Counted from the first letter of the stretch, positions 7,937-17,252 are shown. The stretch is DNA of 38,145 bases from Erysipelotrichaceae bacterium UBA4808 (GCA_002402585.1 DHGC01000081.1:1-38145); one strand, 5' to 3'. Program-made: numbers and translations. The notes: generated by a model from the letters alone, not told the origin.

Positions 7937-8360
7937 TTTGATCGTAAAGACCATTGTTCGCTGGGTCATTCCTTTTATCCAACTCTTTGGTGTGTATGTC
8001 GTTTTCTATGGTCATGTGTCCTTTGGGGGTGGTTTCTCTGGGGGGGCTTTGATTGGAGCGAGTTTGATCCTCTATGCGATTACCTTTGGTTTGAAAGCTT
8101 CTAAGAAGATGGTTCCGCATAAACGTTCACAATGGATGGAGAGTCTCGGCATTCTTTGGTATATTGCTTTAGGTTTAGTGGGGATTTATACATCCGCTTA
8201 TTTCTTAGGGAATAAAGCCGCTGGTTTTTATATGGGTGAGGCTGGCCAATTGTTAAGTGCGGGCATCATTCCTTTATTGACGATTGGGATTGGGGTTAAA
8301 GTCGCATCGACCATGATCACTTTATTTCAAAAGCTTGTTGAGGAGAACGAAGATGTTTGA
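7929..8360 (+). CDS. mnhB: Na+/H+ antiporter subunit B (MrpB/MnhB)
   Basis: A 143-aa, four-helix membrane protein of the MnhB family. GHVSFGGGFSGGA (residues 28-40) corresponds to the family motif GHxxPGGGFxGG, with Phe in place of the usual Pro. LGVYVVFYG-like helix 1 and the amphipathic segment KASKKMVPHKRSQWMESLG follow the family layout. It overlaps its neighbours by 8 nt on both sides. Confidence 0.9.
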   Translation: MNDLIVKTIVRWVIPFIQLFGVYVVFYGHVSFGGGFSGGALIGASLILYAITFGLKASKKMVPHKRSQWMESLGILWYIALGLVGIYTSAYFLGNKAAGFYMGEAGQLLSAGIIPLLTIGIGVKVASTMITLFQKLVEENEDV

Positions 8361-8718
8361 TGTACTCCTGAAACATATGAACTATATTGCGGCCATGGCT
8401 TTGTTTGTCATTGGTCTTTATACTGTCTTGATGCATCAAAATCTGATCAAGAAAGTCATTGGCATCAACATCATGGAGACTTCGGTTTTTCTCTTTTTCG
8501 TATCGATTGGAATGGTTCAGAATGGTCAAGCCCCCATCATCAATTTAAAGGATGCGTCTGTAACGTATGTGAATCCGATTCCTTCCGCTTTGATTCTTAC
8601 CGGAATCGTTGTGGCCGTCAGTATCACGGCGTATTCCTTAAGTTTGATCATTCAATTGTATAAGCAGTATGGAACTTTGAACCTGGATGAGATGGTCGAT
8701 GAGGTGGAACATGATTAG
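8353..8718 (+). CDS. mnhC: Na+/H+ antiporter subunit C (MrpC/MnhC, NuoK-like)
   Basis: A 121-aa, three-helix protein homologous to the NuoK subunit of complex I. GLYTVLMHQNLIKKVIGINIMETSV contains the MrpC/NuoK signature with the membrane glutamate after the conserved asparagine. NPIPSALILTGIVVAVSITA (key part of helix 3) is typical of MnhC. The ATG at 8353 follows GAGGAGAACGA; an in-frame TTG at 8335 is inside mnhB and is not preferred. Overlaps mnhD by 8 nt. Confidence 0.92.
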   Translation: MFDVLLKHMNYIAAMALFVIGLYTVLMHQNLIKKVIGINIMETSVFLFFVSIGMVQNGQAPIINLKDASVTYVNPIPSALILTGIVVAVSITAYSLSLIIQLYKQYGTLNLDEMVDEVEHD

Positions 8719-10198
8719 TACCCAGTTTCCCGTCTATCTCGTCATCATTCCCTTGGCAATCGCAGTGATTCTACCACTGCTCAAGCAACACCGAAGGCTC
8801 ATTCAAAGCATCGTCAGTTTGACGGTCGGATTGATGTTTTTCTTAGCACTTTTCAATTGGTTTGAGCTTCATTCCTTTGGGGCTTATGCGTATAACTTTG
8901 GGGGTTATGCGGCTAATTTAGGCATTCAATTCTATATTGATGAGTTGACCAGTCTTTTGGTTCTGTTCATCCTATTCTTATCGTTTATCATCATCTCGTA
9001 TAGTTTTGCGGATATTCCGCATGAACTTGAGCCACATCAGTTTGGCTTGTATTACAGCTTGATTCTCTTACTCCTATTTTCTATGTTGGGCATGGTGTAT
9101 ACGAATGATCTCTTCAACATGTATGTATTCATGGAGATTCTCTCCATCACATCCACGGCGATCATTTCAATCAAGCATCGCAAGGCGAATTTCTTAGCTT
9201 CGTTTCGATATTTGATGTTAAGCAGTATCGGATCGATTACCATTTTATTTGGTTTGGCTTTTTTATACATGGTTACGGGTCATTTGAATATGTTTGAAGT
9301 GCACAAGGTCATTCAAAGCGTCTGGACAACGTATCCGATGAATCTCCTCTTGGCCAGTGGTTTCATCCTAACGGGCTTAGGCATCAAGAGCGCGATGTTT
9401 CCACTCCATGTCTGGTTACCCGATGCGCATGCGTCTGCACCTTCCCCTTCGAGTGCGTTTTTATCTGCTTTAGTGGTCAAAGTCTATATCTTTGCCATGT
9501 ATAAGATTCTATTTAGAGTTTTGGGTACAATGATGGTCAAGGGTCTTGGCATCGATCAAGCCATTCTTATTTTTGCGGCCTTGGGTATGGTTTTTGGATC
9601 CATCTTTGCGATTGGTCAACGTGATATCAAACGCATGCTTGCATACTCGTCCGTTGCTCAAATCGGGTATATCTTTTTAGGTCTAGGGTTGATGAGCGAG
9701 CAAGGTTTGGCGGCGAGTTTATTCCATATCTTTTCTCATGGTTTGATGAAAACAGCCTTGTTTCTAAGTGCGGGATCGATTATCTTTGCGACGGGTAAGC
9801 GCAAGTTGAGTGATTTGGATGGCATTGGTTATCGTATGCCTGTTACGATGATTGTCTTTTCGATTGCGGCTTTCGGGATGATTGGGATTCCGGGTGTCAG
9901 TGGTTTCATGTCCAAAATCTATCTTGGTTTAGCTTTGATTGAAGGCCAACATCCAATCTATCTTGCCTTGATTCTTCTGAGTAGTTTTCTGAATGCGGTC
10001 TATTATTTACCCATCATCATCGCGGCCTTCCTCAAAGAGGATCCTGAAAATAGACATGCGATGAAGATGGATCCACTTCCTAAACGCATGTGGATACCAA
10101 TGGTTGTGTTGGCCATTTGTCTGATTGTGATCGGTTTTTATCCACAACTCATCATGGATATCATTGAAGCGTCATTACCGGCGTATCTCGTAGGATGA
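8711..10198 (+). CDS. mnhD: Na+/H+ antiporter subunit D (MrpD/MnhD)
   Basis: A 495-aa protein with about 14 helices, of the proton-conducting NuoM/N and MrpD family and of normal length. Canonical elements are all present: helix-5 glutamate in YVFMEILS, the helix-7 lysine in GLGIKSAMFPLHVWLPDAHA with both conserved histidines, PSPSSAFLSALVVK, and KRMLAYSSVAQIGYI. The ATG at 8711 follows GAGGTGG and overlaps mnhC; the open frame to 8687 is inside mnhC. It is the first of three antiporter-like large subunits in this operon. Confidence 0.93.
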   Translation: MISTQFPVYLVIIPLAIAVILPLLKQHRRLIQSIVSLTVGLMFFLALFNWFELHSFGAYAYNFGGYAANLGIQFYIDELTSLLVLFILFLSFIIISYSFADIPHELEPHQFGLYYSLILLLLFSMLGMVYTNDLFNMYVFMEILSITSTAIISIKHRKANFLASFRYLMLSSIGSITILFGLAFLYMVTGHLNMFEVHKVIQSVWTTYPMNLLLASGFILTGLGIKSAMFPLHVWLPDAHASAPSPSSAFLSALVVKVYIFAMYKILFRVLGTMMVKGLGIDQAILIFAALGMVFGSIFAIGQRDIKRMLAYSSVAQIGYIFLGLGLMSEQGLAASLFHIFSHGLMKTALFLSAGSIIFATGKRKLSDLDGIGYRMPVTMIVFSIAAFGMIGIPGVSGFMSKIYLGLALIEGQHPIYLALILLSSFLNAVYYLPIIIAAFLKEDPENRHAMKMDPLPKRMWIPMVVLAICLIVIGFYPQLIMDIIEASLPAYLVG

Positions 10199-12306
10199 TC
10201 ATGCACCCCCTCAAACTCAAACAATTCAATATATGGCGACGTCAACAACGTTTTTCCATCATCTCATCCATTATCTTCGTATTGACATTCATCGCTCTAG
10301 GCATCTTCCTAACATCCCTTGTCAATGAAGCGTTCAGACAAAGTACATATCAAACGGTAAAAGTGATCAGCGATTATCGCTATTTGAAACTCTTGATCAT
10401 TTTTGTGCCTGTTGTGGGAAGTTTGATTCAATACATCATCGATCGTACTTCCGATAATCAACGTGATATCTCTATTGTGTTTTGGACTTTTATCAGTTTC
10501 ATCTTGAGTCTATTGCTCTACCCGCAAGCGCTCAGTGCCCAGACCCTTCGTTTTGATGGTGTACTCTTATTGGGTGTTTCGTTTAGAATCGATCTTGTCG
10601 GCTTTGTAATGTTGCTTCTAACAAGTTTCTTGTGGTTGTTTGTCATGATGTATTCACATCATTACATGATGCATGAAGAACATCGCAATCGCTTCTACAT
10701 CTTTCTTTCCATCACCTTCTCCTGTATCTTGGGGACGATCTTAGCCGGTGATTTATTAACCATGTTTCTTTTCTTTGAAGGGATGACATTGTCATCCTTC
10801 ATGTTGGTAACCCATGGCAATCAACGCGAGACTCTCAAAGCAGGTATCCAGTATCTCTTTATGGGTGTCTTTGGAGGCTTGTTGATTTTGCTCGCAATCA
10901 TCTTACAAATCGTATTGACGGGTTCGTTGTCCTTTGTTCAGGAACAATCCCTCTTCACACAGATTGGTTCAAGTGCGTATGTCATTTTTGGACTTTTGTT
11001 TCTTGGCTTTGGTATCAAAGCAGGGATGGCACCGGTGCATATTTGGTTGCCTAAGGCACATCCTGTTGCGCCAACTCCAGCAAGTGCTTTGTTGTCGGGG
11101 ATCATGATTAAAATAGGGGCTTATGGCATCTTACGTGTTCTTTTAAGCTTTGGCTTTGTGCCGATCGGGAGCATAGGTAATTGGATTGATGTAGAGAAAC
11201 TCGGCTTGGCATTGATGTGGTTGGGCATCCTTACGATGCTGATTGGGGTCTTCATGGCTTTGCAACAGAGCCACATTAAAAAGATGCTTGCCTATCACAG
11301 CATTTCACAGATGGGCTATATCGTGCTTGCGATTGGTATCATGGCGTTTCTCAAAGATAAAGGCTCAATGGGTTTTGTTGGAGCACTCTATCATATTGTG
11401 AATCATGCCTTGTTCAAATCCTTATTGTTCATGGTCGCAGGGGTAATCTATCTTTCGTTGCATAATTTGAATATGTATGAGTTGGGGGGCTTGTATCGAC
11501 GTTTCCCAATCACTGCTATCATTGCTCTGATCGCATCGCTCGGGATTGCGGGCATGCCTTTGCTCAATGGTTTTGCAAGTAAGTCATTGATTCATCATGC
11601 TTTAGCAAAAGCGATTCATGATGGTCCAGGAAGTCTGATTCTGATCGAATATCTCTTTATTGTGATCAGTGCAGGTACCGTTACCTCTTTCATCAAACTC
11701 TTTGGCTATACGTTCTTAGGTCCCATTCGGAAAGAACACATTCAGTGTGAACGCAGTGTCAAAATCATGGAGTTGGCGATGGCTGGGATTGCGATCGTCA
11801 TTGTCTTGATTGGCTTGTTCCCTAATTTTGTGTTGGATCACCTCTTAGTTCCAGCACTTTATCAAAGCAACTTTGATGTGCATACCATTGAGAAATATCT
11901 CACCCATGTTTCTTTCTTCAATAGGGAAGATCTGATCTCAACACTCAAAATCACGGTCCTTGGCATTGGTTTCTTCTTTGCAGGTGTCAAGTTCAATCTT
12001 TTTCATCTTCATTTGCCAACATGGTTGAATGTGGAGAAGATCATGCTATTTCCAATTGATGTGATGTTGTACTTCTATTTCAATGTATTGGGTAAACGGC
12101 GCATCGATTACTGGAACAACTATAATCCTTATATGGAAGAAGATACCAGCATGAGTGCCATCAAAAAAGAAGGTGTGATGGGACGTTTGTTTGCGAGTGC
12201 GAATCTGATGACACGCACCTATGAGGCAAGCATGGTGCGTAATGCGGCTTTGATTTACTTGTTGGTTTTAACGCTTGTGGTTATTTTGTTGATTGCGCTT
12301 CACTAA
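10195..12306 (+). CDS. NuoL/MrpA-like proton-transporting membrane subunit (first copy)
   Basis: A 703-aa polytopic protein of the antiporter-like family. An N-terminal extension of ~120 residues with two helices precedes the core. Key motifs are intact: FFEGMTLSSF (helix-5 Glu), GFGIKAGMAPVHIWLPKAHPVAPTP (Lys and both His), SALLSGIMIK, and KKMLAYHSISQMGYI. The C-terminus (about 590-703) has two more helices and a charged linker, as in MrpA or NuoL. It lacks the MbhD/MbhE domains that MrpA carries at its C-terminus; these are the two small genes upstream, so this is plausibly the split-off MrpA N-terminal part. ATGA overlap with mnhD. A second in-frame ATG lies at 10201. Confidence 0.9.
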   Translation: MIMHPLKLKQFNIWRRQQRFSIISSIIFVLTFIALGIFLTSLVNEAFRQSTYQTVKVISDYRYLKLLIIFVPVVGSLIQYIIDRTSDNQRDISIVFWTFISFILSLLLYPQALSAQTLRFDGVLLLGVSFRIDLVGFVMLLLTSFLWLFVMMYSHHYMMHEEHRNRFYIFLSITFSCILGTILAGDLLTMFLFFEGMTLSSFMLVTHGNQRETLKAGIQYLFMGVFGGLLILLAIILQIVLTGSLSFVQEQSLFTQIGSSAYVIFGLLFLGFGIKAGMAPVHIWLPKAHPVAPTPASALLSGIMIKIGAYGILRVLLSFGFVPIGSIGNWIDVEKLGLALMWLGILTMLIGVFMALQQSHIKKMLAYHSISQMGYIVLAIGIMAFLKDKGSMGFVGALYHIVNHALFKSLLFMVAGVIYLSLHNLNMYELGGLYRRFPITAIIALIASLGIAGMPLLNGFASKSLIHHALAKAIHDGPGSLILIEYLFIVISAGTVTSFIKLFGYTFLGPIRKEHIQCERSVKIMELAMAGIAIVIVLIGLFPNFVLDHLLVPALYQSNFDVHTIEKYLTHVSFFNREDLISTLKITVLGIGFFFAGVKFNLFHLHLPTWLNVEKIMLFPIDVMLYFYFNVLGKRRIDYWNNYNPYMEEDTSMSAIKKEGVMGRLFASANLMTRTYEASMVRNAALIYLLVLTLVVILLIALH

Positions 12307-12316
12307 TGAAGGCGAT

Positions 12317-14155
12317 ATGGAAAATTTGATTTTTGTGCTTATCCCAGCGATTCTCATCTTCTATGGACTGATTGAAATCATTCAGACATTCGTCATGCGT
12401 TATAAGCATCCACGTTTTCGTAGAGCTTCACTTATCATGCTTCTTTTCCTTGTTTTGTTGGGGTTGATATCGCTGTATCCTACGATCGTAAAACAAGCGC
12501 TCGATTATGAAATCGCTGGGCTTTTTGGCGTAGGCATCTATTTACGGCTTGATCTTTTAAGCTTGAGCATGATGATCCTTACAACCATCATCTTTATTGC
12601 GGTACAAATCGATCAATACCAAAACATCACGTGTATCGATCAAGAACGCAGCTTCACGATCTTCACCATTATGGCGTATAGCTTTGCCTTGGGCTCCTTT
12701 TTAGCCGGGGACTTGTTAGCGTTCTTTTTAAGCTTTGAGCTGATGACATTCTCGACTTATGGTCTGTTTGTGCATGAACGTCAGAAGAATCCTGCTGCCT
12801 TGGAGTCTGGATACATGTATATCGTCATGGGCATCATTGGAGGTTTGTTTGTCTTAAGTGGCATCATGTTGGTCTATGCCTTAAGTGGCAGTTTTCATTG
12901 GTATGGCATCGCACAGTTATTCCAAGCACCGAGTCTTGTTAATGTTATGATCATCTTGCTTTTCATTTTGGGCTTTGGCATCAAGATGGCTATGGTTCCT
13001 TTCCAATTCTGGTTACCTTATGTTTATAAGAATGCGCCTTGGGGTGTCAATGCGTTGTCCTCAGGCATCTTAAGTAAGGTATCGGCGTATGGTTTATTGA
13101 AGACTGTGACCATGATTTATGCCTTTGAGGAGGGAACCTTTGATATCAGCTTAAGTTTGAATCAAATCAAACCCATTGCAATCGTCCTAATGGTCATTGG
13201 CTTATTGAGCATGGTCGTAGGTGTCTTGTTGGCTTTGATTGAAGAAGACATCAAACGCTTATTGAGCTATCACAGTGTGTCTCAGATGGGCTATATCGTC
13301 TTGGCCATCGCAATGGCGGCTTATCTTGGTGTCAAAGGTCCGCTTGCCTTAAGTGCTGCTCTATATCATATGGTCAATCATGCTTTGTTTAAATCCGCGT
13401 TGTTCATTCTTGCGGGTATTATCGTTCGAGCTTCGAATGAACATAATCTGTATCGAATTGGGGGTATCTTCAAAGATCATAAGGGCTTGGCTTTATTGAG
13501 CCTTATTCCCGTTCTAGGCATCATGGGTCTGATGGGTTTCAATGGTTTTGTTAGTAAGACACTGATCCATCATTCGATTGCGGAAGTAAACACGTATGGG
13601 ACAAGTTCCCTCGTATTTTTGGAATGGGGTTATATCATCGTAAGTGCAGGAACTGTCACCTCCTTTATGAAATTCTATGGATTCATCTTCCTTGCCAAGG
13701 GCAAGGAGACATTGCGTTTGAAGTTTAATTCAGGTTGGTTGGCTATTGCTTTTCTTTCTTCGTTTATCCTCTTTATTGGTTTGAATCCACACTTCTTGTT
13801 GGATTACGTATTCATCCCAATCGTACGCAGTTTCTACTATGATCCGTATTTCATTGATAAGTACCTCGTTACACTACGCTTCTTTACATTTGAGGAGTTG
13901 TTTGGTATGACGAAAATCTTTGGTTTAGCCATCTTGATGTTTACGGTTGGTTTGTATCTAAATCTATTCCATCTTCACCTGCCCAAGTGGATGAACAGTC
14001 AGGCTGTGATCTATCGACCCATTCAATGGGTGTCGACACGTTTTCCTTCTTTTGTTGTTTCGACACAAGAAAAGCGCTTGATTTCAATGGATGTGTTGAT
14101 GTTTGTAGGTTTGTTGACGGTCATCTTGGTCTTGATGTTGGTAAGTCTCATCTAA
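12317..14155 (+). CDS. Divergent NuoL/MrpA-like membrane subunit (second copy)
   Basis: A 612-aa paralogue of the preceding gene: the FELMTFSTYGLF helix-5 Glu, GFGIKMAMVP helix-7 Lys, KRLLSYHSVSQMGYIVLA and C-terminal LFHLHLPKWMN stretch can all be aligned by eye. However the usual PxHxWLPxAHxxAPxPxSA segment reads PFQFWLPYVYKNAPWGVNA, so both conserved histidines and the PxPxS element are replaced. A third large subunit of this kind is not part of classical Mrp. The ATG at 12317 is preceded by GAAGGCG and gives a normal N-terminus; a TTG at 12293 lies inside the previous gene. No clear terminator follows. Confidence 0.88.
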   Translation: MENLIFVLIPAILIFYGLIEIIQTFVMRYKHPRFRRASLIMLLFLVLLGLISLYPTIVKQALDYEIAGLFGVGIYLRLDLLSLSMMILTTIIFIAVQIDQYQNITCIDQERSFTIFTIMAYSFALGSFLAGDLLAFFLSFELMTFSTYGLFVHERQKNPAALESGYMYIVMGIIGGLFVLSGIMLVYALSGSFHWYGIAQLFQAPSLVNVMIILLFILGFGIKMAMVPFQFWLPYVYKNAPWGVNALSSGILSKVSAYGLLKTVTMIYAFEEGTFDISLSLNQIKPIAIVLMVIGLLSMVVGVLLALIEEDIKRLLSYHSVSQMGYIVLAIAMAAYLGVKGPLALSAALYHMVNHALFKSALFILAGIIVRASNEHNLYRIGGIFKDHKGLALLSLIPVLGIMGLMGFNGFVSKTLIHHSIAEVNTYGTSSLVFLEWGYIIVSAGTVTSFMKFYGFIFLAKGKETLRLKFNSGWLAIAFLSSFILFIGLNPHFLLDYVFIPIVRSFYYDPYFIDKYLVTLRFFTFEELFGMTKIFGLAILMFTVGLYLNLFHLHLPKWMNSQAVIYRPIQWVSTRFPSFVVSTQEKRLISMDVLMFVGLLTVILVLMLVSLI

Positions 14156-14217
14156 TATTGGATTCTCTTTGAGTTTAATAGGGATGCCTTTACGTCTCTG
14201 CGTTCTACAAACTATTG

Positions 14218-14223
14218 TATAAT
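14218..14223 (+). promoter_or_regulatory. Candidate -10 box of the ZIP transporter gene
   Basis: TATAAT is found 79 nt before the chosen ATG, in the 146-nt gap after the mrp operon. No good -35 is seen at 16-18 nt. I found no recognisable metal riboswitch in the ~70-nt leader. Confidence 0.35.
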
Positions 14224-14301
14224 CAAAGTACACAAAGGTTTCGAAAGACCCAGTGGAAAGGCAAGTATCAATTCTCTTCAAAGATTGATCAGGTAAGTGG
14301 C

Positions 14302-15126
14302 ATGATTGAGTGGATCAGTCAATTTAGCCCTGTGCAACAAGCATTGATCGCAACACTATTTACGTGGGGCGTCACGGCTCTCGGTGCAGGTTTGGTTTTT
14401 TTCTTCAAGAACATCAATAAGCAAGTTCTTAATGGGATGCTTGGGTTTGCGGCAGGGGTTATGATTGCGGCAAGTTTTTGGTCTTTACTTGCACCAGGGA
14501 TTGAATTAGCGGAAGAGTTGGGACAAGTCGCATATGTTACAGCTGCGGTCGGCTTCTTGATGGGTGGCGGTTTTCTTTATTTGGTTGATAAAGTTTTGCC
14601 TCATCTTCACCTCGGACTCGAGACTTCTGAAGCGGAAGGAATCAAGACGACATGGCAAAGAAGCGTTCTTTTGGTCATGGCGATTACACTTCACAATATT
14701 CCTGAAGGTCTAGCGGTTGGGGTGGCATTTGGTGCGGTAGCAGCTAGCACTGGCAGTTCGGCAACACTTGCTGGGGCTATCGCTTTAGCCATTGGGATTG
14801 GCCTTCAGAACTTTCCTGAAGGTGCTGCTGTATCCATACCATTACGTCGCGAAGGCTTTAGCCGATTCAAAGCATTCCTTTATGGTCAGGCTTCTGGTAT
14901 CGTCGAACCCATTGCGGGTGTATTAGGCGCATATGCTGTTATTCATGTTCAACCGATTCTTCCATATGCACTCTCGTTTGCGGCAGGTGCGATGATTTAT
15001 GTCGTCGTGGAAGAGCTTATACCAGAAGCTCAAAGAGAAGAAGGTGGTTCAAAGACCGATGTCGCAACCATTGGTGCAATGCTTGGATTTGCGGTCATGA
15101 TGATTCTTGATGTAGCGCTTGGATAA
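14302..15126 (+). CDS. ZIP family metal transporter (GufA/ZupT-like)
   Basis: A 274-aa membrane protein with about eight helices. The helix-4 motif HNIPEGLAVGVAFG and helix-5 motif QNFPEGAAVSIPLRREG are the ZIP metal-binding signatures; the second has Gln-Asn where many members have His-x. A late SFAAGAMIYVVVEELIPEAQ element is also family-typical. A divalent cation (zinc, manganese or iron) is the expected substrate. The frame is open to a TTG at 14215, but that codon overlaps a TATAAT box and adds a hydrophilic tail; the ATG at 14302 after AGGTAAGTGG starts at the usual family N-terminus. Confidence 0.88.
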   Translation: MIEWISQFSPVQQALIATLFTWGVTALGAGLVFFFKNINKQVLNGMLGFAAGVMIAASFWSLLAPGIELAEELGQVAYVTAAVGFLMGGGFLYLVDKVLPHLHLGLETSEAEGIKTTWQRSVLLVMAITLHNIPEGLAVGVAFGAVAASTGSSATLAGAIALAIGIGLQNFPEGAAVSIPLRREGFSRFKAFLYGQASGIVEPIAGVLGAYAVIHVQPILPYALSFAAGAMIYVVVEELIPEAQREEGGSKTDVATIGAMLGFAVMMILDVALG

Positions 15127-15210
15127 TTCTTTTTAAAACAAACTCTAGATAATTGATTACACACTTCATGTTCATTTTACTAAACATCTAGAACGCAGTT
15201 TTGATAAAGA

Positions 15211-15263
15211 AAACCCCTAACATAGACTCAGTATAGTGTCAGTTTGAAGGGGTTTATTTTTTT
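15211..15263. terminator. Bidirectional terminator between ZIP and pepF
   Basis: AAACCCCT (15211-15218) pairs with AGGGGTTT (15248-15255) around a ~29-nt loop. On the plus strand it is followed by ATTTTTTT; on the minus strand the right arm is followed by TTTTCTTTATC. It therefore serves both convergent genes. Confidence 0.7.
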
Positions 15264-17064
15264 ATGATAAAATAAGCGATTTAAGCAGTGCTAAGCGTTC
15301 TTCAAAGACACTTAAGGCATCTAAGGTAGCTTGATTGCTGGTCATATCGACACCAGCGATGCGCAGGGCTTCAATCGGTCTTACGCTGGATCCTGCTTGT
15401 AAGAATTTTAGATAATTTGCGACAGCGGTTTGACCTTCTGTCAAGATCTTATGACTCAATGCGCTGGCGGCACTGAAGCCTGTAGCGTATTGATAGACAT
15501 AATAATTGTAATAGAAGTGTGGGATACGAGCCCATTCGTATTGGATTTCAGGGTCGTAGGTCATCGTTTCACCATAATAGAAACGATTGATGCGATCGTA
15601 TTCCTTGCTCAAGTATTCTTGAGTCAAGGCAATACCACTTTGCGCGGATTGATGAATGAGATGCTCGAATTCTGCAAACTGGGTTTGACGATACACCGTT
15701 CCTTTGACACCATCCAAATAATGATTGATGATGTAGGCTTGGATCTTAGGGTCGCTGTATTTCTTCAAGAGATAGGCGGTCAATAGATTTTCGTTCGTTG
15801 TGGAAGCGACTTCCGCAACAAAGATGGAGTAATCGCCATAGATGAAAGGCTGGTTCTTACGGGTGTAATAGGAATGAAGACTGTGACCCAATTCATGGGC
15901 TAACGTGTAGAGATTATCCAAGTTATCTTGCCAATTCAACAAGATATAGGGATTCGTCGTATAACAACCACTGGAATATGCTCCAGAACGTTTACCTTCA
16001 TTCTCCATGACGTCGATCCAACGCTCCTGGAAGGCTTTTTTAAGGACGGACACATAATCATCCCCCAAGACCTGAAGTGCGTCTAGAATGATTTCTTGAG
16101 CTTCTTCATAGGTGAATTCCAGTGTCACATCTTCGACCATCGGAAGATAGACATCATACATGCGAATGTCATCCAACTTAAGAATATCCTTACGTAGATC
16201 GACATATTGATGCAAGAGATCGATCTTGGTATGAATCGCATCCACTAAGGCATCGTAGACATTCTCAGGAATGTGGTTCGCAAACAAGGCTGCTTCACGC
16301 GCACTCTTGAAACCACGGATCTCCGCAGTGAGATTATGGGTCTTAACGGTATTGCTCAATGTTGCGGCAAAGGTATTCTTAAGATCATGGTAACTTGCAT
16401 ACATGCTTTTAAAGGCTTGTTTACGAAGATCACGATCGGTGTTCTCTAAATAGAGACCATAGCGTCCATGGGACAATTGCAGTTCTTCCCCATCCTTTGT
16501 GATTAGGGGTTTGAAGCGAAGATCCGCATTGTTTAAGACTCCGAATGTCTCTGAGCTGCCACTCAAGACATCCCCAGCTTTTGCCAACAAGAGTTCTTCT
16601 TTATCACTCAAGATGTGTTGGCGACGCTCAAACATCAAGGCAAATTCATGCGCATAGATCTTTAGATCTGGATGGTCAAGGAACGATCTAAGGACAGCCT
16701 CATCCGCTTCCAACAACTCAGTTTCATAATACGATAATGCACTCGCAACTTTACTGTAAAGACTGCGTGCACGGCTCTGTAGAGCTTGTGCATGTGATTC
16801 AGCTGTATCCTGATCGCTCAAGAGATGCGCATAGGTATACAAGGCTTCAATTTTTTGTAAAAGCTCATTTCTAAAATTCAATGCGTCGCGTAGAGTCTCT
16901 GCTTTTTCACTCAGTCTACCCTGGAATTTTCCAGCTTCTTGGTTCAGTTTCTCAATGGTTTGAAAAGCGTCTTCCCAGCTTTCCTGCGTAGGGAAGATTG
17001 GGCTGAGATTCCATGTGAGATGTTCAGGAACCTCATTGCGTTTTAAGACGGTTGTGTTTTTCAT
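15262..17064 (-). CDS. pepF: Oligoendopeptidase F (M3 family metallopeptidase)
   Basis: A 600-aa cytosolic zinc endopeptidase of the M3B/PepF family, the usual length. The zinc motif HELGH is at 390-394 (E391 catalytic) in LYTLAHELGHSLHSYY; the upstream GKRSGAYSSGCY segment and the downstream substrate-binding Tyr-rich HFYYNYYVYQYATG stretch are typical. It trims short peptides inside the cell. The ATG at 17064 is preceded by AAAGGAG at 5 nt; an in-frame GTG two codons upstream overlaps that ribosome site. It is monocistronic between two hairpins/promoters. Confidence 0.94.
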   Translation of the reverse strand: MKNTTVLKRNEVPEHLTWNLSPIFPTQESWEDAFQTIEKLNQEAGKFQGRLSEKAETLRDALNFRNELLQKIEALYTYAHLLSDQDTAESHAQALQSRARSLYSKVASALSYYETELLEADEAVLRSFLDHPDLKIYAHEFALMFERRQHILSDKEELLLAKAGDVLSGSSETFGVLNNADLRFKPLITKDGEELQLSHGRYGLYLENTDRDLRKQAFKSMYASYHDLKNTFAATLSNTVKTHNLTAEIRGFKSAREAALFANHIPENVYDALVDAIHTKIDLLHQYVDLRKDILKLDDIRMYDVYLPMVEDVTLEFTYEEAQEIILDALQVLGDDYVSVLKKAFQERWIDVMENEGKRSGAYSSGCYTTNPYILLNWQDNLDNLYTLAHELGHSLHSYYTRKNQPFIYGDYSIFVAEVASTTNENLLTAYLLKKYSDPKIQAYIINHYLDGVKGTVYRQTQFAEFEHLIHQSAQSGIALTQEYLSKEYDRINRFYYGETMTYDPEIQYEWARIPHFYYNYYVYQYATGFSAASALSHKILTEGQTAVANYLKFLQAGSSVRPIEALRIAGVDMTSNQATLDALSVFEERLALLKSLILS

Positions 17065-17084
17065 AAGCACTCCTTTTGACTTCT

Positions 17085-17090
17085 ATTATA
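17085..17090 (-). promoter_or_regulatory. Candidate -10 box of pepF
   Basis: Minus-strand TATAAT 20 nt upstream of the pepF ATG. It forms one half of a 7-bp dyad TATTATA-CCG-TATAATA (17084-17100). No clear -35 is seen at 17 nt. Confidence 0.45.
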
Positions 17091-17172
17091 CCGTATAATA
17101 GAGCTGCTTGAGTACCTAAAGGCTTCATGAAATCACGTAAAATAATTATCTAGAAAAGCTCAAAAAAAAGTA

Positions 17173-17200
17173 TTGTAATATTCGTGATTTACGCTATAAT
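17173..17200 (+). promoter_or_regulatory. Promoter of the speA-speE-speB operon
   Basis: -35 TTGTAA (17173-17178), a 16-nt spacer and -10 TATAAT (17195-17200). The predicted start of transcription is near 17207, giving a leader of about 46 nt that ends in a weak ribosome site (GAATGGGAACGCC). Confidence 0.65.
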
Positions 17201-17252
17201 TTGTTTCGCATTATAAAACAAAAAGTTTTACAATAAAAAGAATGGGAACGCC

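Noticed and set aside
12293..12316. TTG at 12293 as the start of the last antiporter subunit
   Set aside because: It lies within the previous gene without a ribosome site; ATG at 12317 with GAAGGCG gives a normal hydrophobic N-terminus.
14156..14301. Metal-responsive riboswitch ahead of the ZIP transporter
   Set aside because: No yybP-ykoY or other conserved metal-sensing core could be recognised in the 146-nt gap.
17084..17100. Dyad TATTATA-CCG-TATAATA read as back-to-back promoters for pepF and speA
   Set aside because: The plus-strand TATAAT at 17094-17099 has no usable -35 (TTGACT at 17076 leaves only 12 nt). A better speA promoter with a 16-nt spacer lies at 17173-17200.
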